Shown piece by piece: positions 56,964 through 64,000 of a DNA stretch of 64,000 nucleotides (positions within the stretch are counted from its first letter, which is position 1; every line of letters starts with the position of its first letter). The position numbers and the translations under genes are program-made. Origin of the DNA: Macrocystis pyrifera (taxonomy: Eukaryota > Sar > Phaeophyceae > Laminariales > Laminariaceae); the NCBI GenBank assembly GCA_031763025.1, contig JASSKH010000027.1:7562241-7626240 (forward strand), given 5' to 3'. Below the pieces are notes generated by a model. It saw only the letters and a program-made list of their open reading frames with translations. It did not search any database and was not told the origin of the DNA.

Positions 56964-57823
56964 GGAGGTTCCCCGGCCTCACTATTTGTGAATCTCTCTG
57001 GATTGGCATGGTATTATAGCTGTCCTATCATCTCTGGCCATCGTCTAGACTTCAGTTTATTCTGTGGTTTATATATCTGTTTGTTGGCCCACCTAAGCGC
57101 CGTGTTTACAAATTCACACCATCGTTTTAACTGCAGAAAATGATCTTTTTCCTTCTCTTCTGCTACCCACTCGCAGTGTCACTACCTCGACTAACATCGA
57201 GAGACAGCCTCTGCCACTGTGTCAAGGGTACACAACATCCATAGTAAGCGATGAGCTCGAGCGTGGCGAGTGTATATACTTCCGGTGATAGCGACCTACT
57301 GTTGTCGCGTGCTGTTGTGCACACACATCTACACACCTATACACACTTCCACGGGGTGCTTTCTGCTGGAGGCAGCTTCTGCTAGACGTCTGCACTGAGT
57401 CAACCCGCTTGTTATTCGGCCCGGACTGATCACCTGGGTTCACAGCTGCACATTCGGCACGATAGTCTGCGTAAAGCGTTCGGGGGGCATAATTTCTAGG
57501 CGTTGATTCCGGTCGGCGAATGAAGTTGCGCAAAATTTCAATGTTGCCCGCGTGCAGAGTACCTTTTGATGTCCCTTGTGCGCGATGGACATCCGAACAG
57601 CCTGTGCGTTTGTTATCGCCGGGGCGAAGTCCAAGATATTTTCCACTTGCTGAGTGCCGTCTCGGCAGCGTGTGTAGGCTGAGGATCTGACTTCAAAGGC
57701 TCGGTAGCAATTGTTTTTTTTGCTGCAGCCTCACTCATACATACTTGGCGTGAATCGCCTCACGTCAATATCGCCTGCGCATGGTTCACGCGCGGTGGAG
57801 TTTGTGTCCAAGATAATTAAAGT
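56964..57823. other. Spacer without a recognised gene
   Basis: No convincing coding region, RNA gene or repeat boundary was identified. Frames are short and unlike known proteins. Confidence 0.3.
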
Positions 57824-57990
<167 letters not shown>

Positions 57991-58588
57991 TATGTTCGGT
58001 ACATATGTAGGCTGAGGTTCTATTAATAGGCCTGTTAGCATCTCTGCTGCAGCCAAAAGTCTGCACCGAAGGACATGTAGCAAGTCTAAGTACATCTGAC
58101 CCGTGTGCTTTCATTTCAAGACGTGGGTGGAGTTGGCAACTCCGACGCCACAGCACCGCAGATTAGCTACCTGCGGTCGGTCTGGCCTGTACATTTGTGG
58201 AGCACAGGCGTCTGGGCGGACACTGGAAGAGTTTCCGACGGACGCAGGTTGTGGGCTTCCGGGCTGCGATCTAACCATCACTACACACTACGTGTAGCAT
58301 TATCAGTACTCCTGCACTGATTTCGCGCGTCGAGCCTTTTAGGTACTCGGGGCGTCACAGGGATGCTAACTGTCTACGCGTCCCGCGCGTAGCACCAGTT
58401 AAACGACTTCTGCGGCGTGTGAGAATTACGAAGCCATGAGAAACTCTACTTCCACGCGTTTCACCGAGCACTTGACAGTATCGGCAAGTGCGAAGGCACA
58501 GGCGATTCCGCGAGTGGGTGGGGAGAATACGTCAAGCATTGAGTCTCCACGCCTTGGATATGCTTCACATTCTCGACGGGGCACCTTG

Positions 58589-60830
58589 TCCTGAACCAGC
58601 GACTGCAACGTGACAGTTGGAAGAAGGCCAACCAACAATCTCACTCCTCCGTTCACTTGTACTTCATGGCCGAGGATTCTGGGCACATCACCGGGGACCC
58701 CACGGGGGCAAGGAGCTGGGGCGTGTGTGACGGGTTGCCGCCTGGAAACGGCCCTCCTGAACCAGCGACTGAACGTGACAGTTGGAAGAAGGCCAACTAC
58801 AATCTCTCCTCCGTCCTGTTCTTCATGGCCGAGGGATTCGCGCACATCACCGCGGCCCCACGAGAGCAAGGAGCTGGGCTGCGTGGGTGACGGGGTTGCC
58901 GCCTGGAAACGGCCTGAAGGAACGTTTCGACGCAACACAAAATAACCCCGTCGGGCGTGCCGGGAGAAACTTTTCTCCAAGTCCATGAAGCCAGGTGGCG
59001 ACCCAGTTGACTTCATCACTACCATGGACGACCTGCGGCTGAGGTTGGAGGACATGGGGGAGACCATCTTCGACGCTACGCCGACGTGCCGCTCAATTCC
59101 TTTCCGAAGGAGTTCGAGTTTATGAAACAGATGCATCATGGAGATCGTTCATTCGACCTTCAACAAATTAAACAGGCCGCAATCAACTTCCATGTCGATG
59201 ACTTGTCCAGAAAGTCGTCCAAGCCTCCCATTTCTTGTCGACCAATGCCTGTAAGAATACCCCGGACACCGCAAGAGCGACAGCCCTAAACTTGTGCAGA
59301 AGAATCGTTCCAACAGGGGGAAGAAGAAAAGCAAGAAAAGCGGAGGTGGCGATCCTTCGCCCAAGTGGTGTTCCTACCACAAGACCGCCACCCACAGTGA
59401 CGCACAGTGTCACAGGAAGGAGCTCCAGCAGCTGGCTGCACACTTGGCACTCCTAAGGACATCTAATCGACGCTTCATCAACATCGGGAGTGCCCTTCTT
59501 GCGCAAGACCCTCAACCAGAACCTCAACCCGCGCCACAAACATTCGGGTTCTCGTACAGCGCGGTGGGTGTTTCCTTGGGTGAGGCGACCGCGTCAACTA
59601 CAACCTCGGCGTCGGCTGCTGCACAATCAGCTGGGAAACCAGCAGCTCCTTCGCCACAGCAGAATCGCGGGATCCCTGTAGGGGCTTTTGGCGCGTTCGT
59701 AGCGAACACTCCCGCCCTGTCGGCCGCAAGCTTCCTCTCTGACGAAACGGTCCTCACAATGACGGTCCACAGCGGTGCAATCCATAACTTCGTAGACCCG
59801 TTCCTGACTCCCCGGCTGCAAAAATTCATGAGCTACTACCGAATCCTCGACGTTCCTCACAACATCGGGGAGAACGTTCTTCAAGGCGTTGCAACAAGTG
59901 TAGTCCAACGCACCCTTACACATGACGGTGGGCAAAAAGATAATTTTCCTTTGACGCTGTTTTGGTGCCAGGGATGGGATCCAACCTTTTCTATGTTACT
60001 GGCGTGGCAGAAGGTGATTGCTACATTGTTTCACCCTGACAAGCCCCGGGTGGAGTACGACGACGTCGCTCTTCCGACGAACGTGATAGGAACTGACGAG
60101 GTGACAGGCAAACTGCTGTGCTCTATCAAGGTGGAGCTTGGAGGGGGCTCCGGCGGTCTTGCTTTTGCGAGCTGAGTCTGCTGACCTGTGGCACCGGCGT
60201 ATCGGGCACATCAACCGCAAAAGCATGGACGTTCTTCGGAAACAGGCGGGCAATGGCGTCGAGTGCAACGGAGACATACAGGCGTGTGATGTCTGCGCCG
60301 TCGTAAGAGTGAGCCGAGCAGGCGACGTATGATGTACAGCGTGCTTTCCAGTGAGTCACCGTTGACACCATGGGCCCCATATCCCCTCGAGCGCTGGGCG
60401 GTTACACCTGCGTTACGAAATTATTTGACCAACACATGAAGTGGAAGGAGATCTTTCTCATCAAAAACAAAACACAAACTGTCGATTATCTCGGGCTGTT
60501 CAACACGGGACTTGTGATTCCTACTTATCTTCGTTTTGAACCAAGGTACGGAGTTCACGATTTCTGCGTTCCGTCAGTACTGTCGAGACACAGGCCACAA
60601 GGACGACCCTATCTAAATCGTGGAGTATAACTACAGCGTCAAGATCACACAACCGAACGTGCCTGGAACGCTTCAGGAAGCCCTAGGACGTGTACATATA
60701 TACAAATCGAGGTGGGTGTTCAAAGTCAAGGCCGACAACACTCACTAGGCACGCTTGGTGGTAGGAGGTTGGGGCCAAGTCCCAGGTAAAGACTGCGGCG
60801 ATAGCCAGCACCATTCAAAAGCTCTGAAGT
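58589..60830 (+). mobile_element. Second Ty1/copia fossil, heavily broken and incomplete
   Basis: Plus-strand parts in copia order: gag about 58590-59300 (SWKKANYNLSSVLFFMAEGF, DPVDFITTMDDLRLRLED), including a tandem ~165-bp repeat (58589-58751 and 58753-58917); a zinc-knuckle-like stretch at about 59365 (WCSYHKTATHSDAQCHRK); a protease-like region about 59750-60150 (VHSGAIHNFVD); a GAG-pre-integrase segment about 60170-60310 (LWHRRIGHINRKSMDVL); a small integrase remnant about 60370-60560; and the start of reverse transcriptase about 60690-60800 (SRWVFKVKADN, ARLVVGGWGQVPGKD). Most of integrase and reverse transcriptase is absent and there are about six or more breaks. It is cut off on its 3' side by an inverted copy of its own RT segment and then a gypsy LTR. 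No LTR pair was identified. Old. Confidence 0.82.
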
Positions 60831-60975
60831 CTGCAAACCGGAGCGTAGGTGATGCCGCAGTATTTACCTGGGACTTGGCCCCAGCCTCCTACCACCTAGC
60901 GTGCTTTGTGATTTTGTTGTCAGCCTTGACTTTGAACACCCATCTCGATTTGTATATACGTGTCCCAGGAGAAAC
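60687..60975. repeat. Inverted duplication of a copia reverse-transcriptase segment
   Basis: 60687-60805 and 60850-60970 are reverse complements with a few mismatches (GGGTGTTCAAAGTCAAGGC, GGGGCCAAGTCCCAGGTAAA). The ~45-bp centre is unique. The right arm abuts a gypsy LTR at 60976. Confidence 0.85.
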
Positions 60976-61530
60976 TGTATTAAGATCAAGCATGCGGGAC
61001 ACTTTGTATCCCTAGACAGGTCTGCCTTTTAAGTCGGTAAACGTTGGTACTCATATGTGTTGTTTGCTTAGCTGTGGAAGAAGAGCAGTTTTATTCCTTT
61101 CGTGCACGCAAAGACTGAGACCAAGCTCGTGCGCCTCTGGAAAACCCCTGGTTTTCGATCTAAGATACGCCTTCCAAGTACTACAAGCACGTTCTCAGTG
61201 ACTGAACCCAGGTAATTACCGGGCTTTCAACCTCATACAAAGCAGTATCATAACACTAGCCCACTCTGATGAGCCGTATATGCAGAATTATGGGATTTTT
61301 CGTGGAAACCCCGATTCCACGAACTAGAACATGAGTCGAAGATGCGGCTCCTCAAAACCCACTCCCACACCTCTGAACGGCGAGGCAACGAAGCCGGCAA
61401 AGAATGTGAAAAAGTAAAGGGAAGACCTAACCCTAAGGGGCAGGAAGAAACCGTCGATGGAAAGCCATCGCCATGCCGCCCGCACGGGGGGGGAGGCGAG
61501 GAAGATGCACGGAAAAGCGAAAAGTGAGTA
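60976..61530 (-). mobile_element. Second Ty3/gypsy fossil: LTR plus adjoining 3' internal sequence
   Basis: An LTR at 60976-61255 is followed by 61256-61530, which matches 42017-42300 beside the 3' LTR of the large gypsy fossil (CTAGCCCACTCTGATGAGCC; ACTCCCACACCTCTGAACGG). Orientation is minus. Only this end of the element is present and it is broken. The match stops near 61530, where the sequence switches to gag in the opposite orientation. Confidence 0.88.
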
Positions 61531-62450
61531 GGGCTCGGCGCAACGGGGCTGGACGGCGAAGAAACCGGGGGAAAGGGAAGGAGCGATCGGGTGACGGCCG
61601 GTACGGCCCACGGGGCAACTCTGGTCGAGCTACTTCCCCCAGCTCTTCCTCGGACGGCGACACCAGAGCCCCCGTTCCAACGAAGCACGCAACCAGCAAG
61701 AGGCAAGTGATTCCCTCGCTGACTGAGGTTGCTTCTTCCGCCGCGCGTCTTGGTCGTTTAATCATGCTCGATGACCGCGCCATGCCCGTGTCATCTAACC
61801 TTGCTCACGACCGAACATCGGCGATCGACTCCGCCGCCGCCACCGCCGCGAAACAGCACACTGCCGACGACCAACGGGCGTACAAACACTTGGGACTGAA
61901 GAGGATAGTTCGCGCATTTCTGTCTTGCCTTTCCCCTCCTCGATCGACCTTTGCGATGCCGCGCAACAACTCACGCGTTCGGTCAAGGTCTCCCCCTCTG
62001 ATACTATCATGATGTGCAACGATGGCAGCCATGAAGGCCTTAGTTTACTAATTGACTAATTTGATCCCCGGTTGGGAGTACCCTCTCGAGAAATCCTTCG
62101 CGCGCGTCATCACGCCTGACAAGCCTACGACCGCCGCTCTCACTACCTTGACGGATGATTGTTTTGGACAGGTGTCGCACGCCCTCGCAGCAGGATCGAC
62201 GGGACCGGAGGCGTTCACGCTCCTGCTGAGGTTTCTGAGCAACCACTTCGACCGCACCAACACGGGGGCCAGCTACACCAAGTTGCATAATTTTGGCGTG
62301 GCTAACGGGACCACTTCGCGGGATTTTAGTCGTGCATTGCGAGAGGCGGTGTCCGCAGCGACGGGGACTGAGCGTGGCACCGGGGGTGGAGATTGTTTTG
62401 GAGGTAGTTCGGATGGCAGTGAACGAGCAGTACCCTAGCTTGATGCCTAC
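61530..62450 (+). mobile_element. Ty3/gypsy gag fragment, opposite orientation to the adjoining LTR
   Basis: The plus-strand frame contains SSNLAHDRTSAIDSAAATAA and TGPEAFTLLLRFLSNHFDRT, nearly the same as the minus-strand gag region at 50710-51500 of the large gypsy fossil. It is therefore the same family but flipped relative to its neighbouring LTR, the mark of an inversion or of two joined copies. Broken, with a few breaks. Confidence 0.85.
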
Positions 62451-62479
62451 GCTGTACCCTGGAGTTTTGGCTACGGTAG

Positions 62480-62640
62480 CGAGGAACCAGTTTGTAGATC
62501 TGAAGGTCTTTGACACTATCCATCTCTTTCTTAGCGGCCGCTCGCCACAGTTTTACGTCAGCTAGCTTCATAAGTTCCTGAAACATCCCAGGCACGTTCG
62601 GTAGCGAGATATTAACGCTGCATAAATACTCCACGAATGC
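62480..62640 (-). mobile_element. Copia reverse-transcriptase start fragment
   Basis: The minus strand encodes LADVKLWRAAAKKEMDSV and KDLQIYKLVP, the usual start of a copia reverse transcriptase. It directly abuts the gypsy gag fragment, so copia and gypsy pieces are fused here. Too short to say whether it belongs to the copy at 58.6-60.8 kb. Confidence 0.7.
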
Positions 62641-63019
62641 GACAGGGTCGTCCTTGTGGGCGATATCTTGATATCCCCCCCACCCCCCCCTCAGCTGGTG
62701 TAGGCCAACGTCACTTTACATGTTTGCTACGAAAATTGATAATCGCGCGGTGTGAAATGTCTGCTGCTTGGTGTACGAAATAATACCTGGTGGTACCTGC
62801 AGTGGTATACTTGAACACATTATCCGCTAGAGAGCACCTGGTACTCATAATGAGACATCGTCCGACTTCGTACAAAACTGCTCGTGCTGTTAGCAAGCTA
62901 ATCATATCAGGCACCAGTTAGCATCCAGGGGAGTCACTGACCTATAATGGATATAGGACACGCGCGGACGACTTATCATATATTTTACAGAACTGAGTAT
63001 CAACTACTAGAGACCTACT
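62641..63019. other. Spacer with C-run and GGTACC-type words
   Basis: A C-run lies at about 62675-62695 and an ACCTGGTGGTACCTGC-type word at about 62787. No gene recognised. GAGTATCAACTA, at about 62995, is a word also present in repeat R2. Confidence 0.4.
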
Positions 63020-63950
63020 TACACATATCTCACTCTCTGAGCGTGCTCGGTTGGTACATCCCTGGCCTCTCAGAAGTTCCACTTGGACAACGCTTCCTTC
63101 GATTACTTGCCGGACCTTTCCAGCGGTTCGTTGTTTCCTCTATTTCTTTGCACTTTCGGGTGTTTTTTCCTTTGTTCTTCTTCGTTTCGTGTGCGTGCGT
63201 GTACTCAGAACACAGTTCCGCGGACGAGCCCGGCGCCGTCGCGGGTGTCGGCGGGTGCTGGCGGGTAGAGGGGGGGTTGCAAGGAGCGAGGTCGCCGTTT
63301 TCGTGGCTACAGGCGTCGCGTGTGCCTCGAGGCACGAGGGAAGCATGAATGGGCTCTGTCTGGCCTCCATTTGTGGAATTGGATAGAGTATGTACGAGTC
63401 CATAAGGGTCGTTCGGGATTGCAAAGCATATTCAAGCGGTGCTTATTATTGCAACCAAGCTCAATGAAGTTCACAGAGAGAGCAGTCTGAGCACCAGTAT
63501 TGTCGAGCTGGCGAACGAGGGTCGCGACCAAGTTTCATGCGAGGCGGGCAACCGAGCTCACTGTGGCAGGGAGAAGTTTTACCCGGACCAAATCGGTCGC
63601 GAGGTGGTCGCGAGAGGAGCGGAAGGCGCACGTGGCCGAGAGAGCTCTACTGTTCGGTTTTTTTCTTTTTGACCGGTGCAAGATGTCCCAATCAGGCGCA
63701 AAACAAGTACATGAGACGGGACGGGGATTTTTTTTTTCTAAAATCTGGGTTTCATTTTCATCGTTCGTTATGGTGCTGCTGTACCGTGCTGTGCTTTCTC
63801 TTTCGTACATCATATCAAAAGAAGAAAATAAGTACCCTACCTGAGGTATGTGCGTACGTACGGCATGCGACGTTCGGGTTGTTTTCCTGGATGGAGCATG
63901 GAGCTCTTGGCAAGTGCAGGTCACCTGTTTACACCTAATTGTCTCGACCG
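63020..63950 (+). repeat. Dispersed ~1-kb repeat R1, copy 2
   Basis: Same orientation and block order as 39030-40090, including GAGCGTGCTCGGTTGGTACA, GGCGTCGCGTGTGCCTCGAG and GGTCGTTCGGGATTG. It may run on past the window end. Confidence 0.75.
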
Positions 63951-64000
63951 TCTGTTCCATTCCATTCTTCCTCGTGCGCAAGCGTAGCGGGCTGAACCGC

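Noticed and set aside
58426-59139. 237-residue minus-strand frame
   Set aside because: Antisense to the tandemly repeated copia gag segment.

Overview
This window looks like nuclear DNA of a multicellular, intron-rich stramenopile, most likely a brown alga of the Ectocarpus type. That is inference from four things: one flagellar gene split into about 53 small exons by introns of roughly 100 bp to 2 kb, a base composition near 50% GC, abundant Ty1/copia and Ty3/gypsy copies with LINE tails, and a TTAGGG-type interstitial repeat. No bacterial-style operons, rRNA, tRNA or CRISPR arrays were seen.

Layout. 1-2083: 3' flank of the dynein gene, filled with short TTCCA/TGGAA motif arrays and a 26-bp tandem repeat. 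2084-31750, minus strand: one axonemal (inner-arm type) dynein heavy chain gene. I traced it from the N-terminal tail through linker, AAA1-AAA4, stalk, AAA5-AAA6 and C-terminal domain, about 4,200 codons. Splice phases agree across the gene. Three exons are each one base short, and a fourth carries an 8-bp tandem duplication, so the assembled sequence does not read through. The introns hold a 1.86-kb inverted-repeat transposon with a perfect 5-bp target duplication, a small hAT-like MITE and an unrecognised plus-strand reading frame.

31.8-41.7 kb: a fold-back repeat upstream of the gene, then a broken Ty1/copia fossil (about 33.9-38.0 kb, plus strand) bracketed by 126-bp inverted repeats and about 250-bp direct repeats. 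A LINE tail and poly-C tracts lie beside its 5' side, followed by further dispersed repeats. 41.74-53.62 kb: a broken Ty3/gypsy fossil on the minus strand with both LTRs, sitting in an AGTACT-rich array. 53.6-58.5 kb: dispersed repeats, a LINE tail, a telomere-like tract, a TA-flanked mariner-like MITE and a long trinucleotide microsatellite. 58.6-62.6 kb: a second, heavily decayed copia fossil joined to pieces of a second gypsy copy in conflicting orientations. 63.0 kb to the end: a second copy of a repeat of about 1 kb first seen at 39.0 kb.

The only host gene I can support is the dynein. It would act as a microtubule minus-end motor in the flagellar axoneme of zoospores or gametes. Everything else is repeat or transposon DNA. 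The most unusual signal is that several unrelated stretches (TTCCA, GTTAC, AGTACT, GGTACC) are dense arrays of a short motif and its reverse complement. One of these arrays is clearly a mobile unit.
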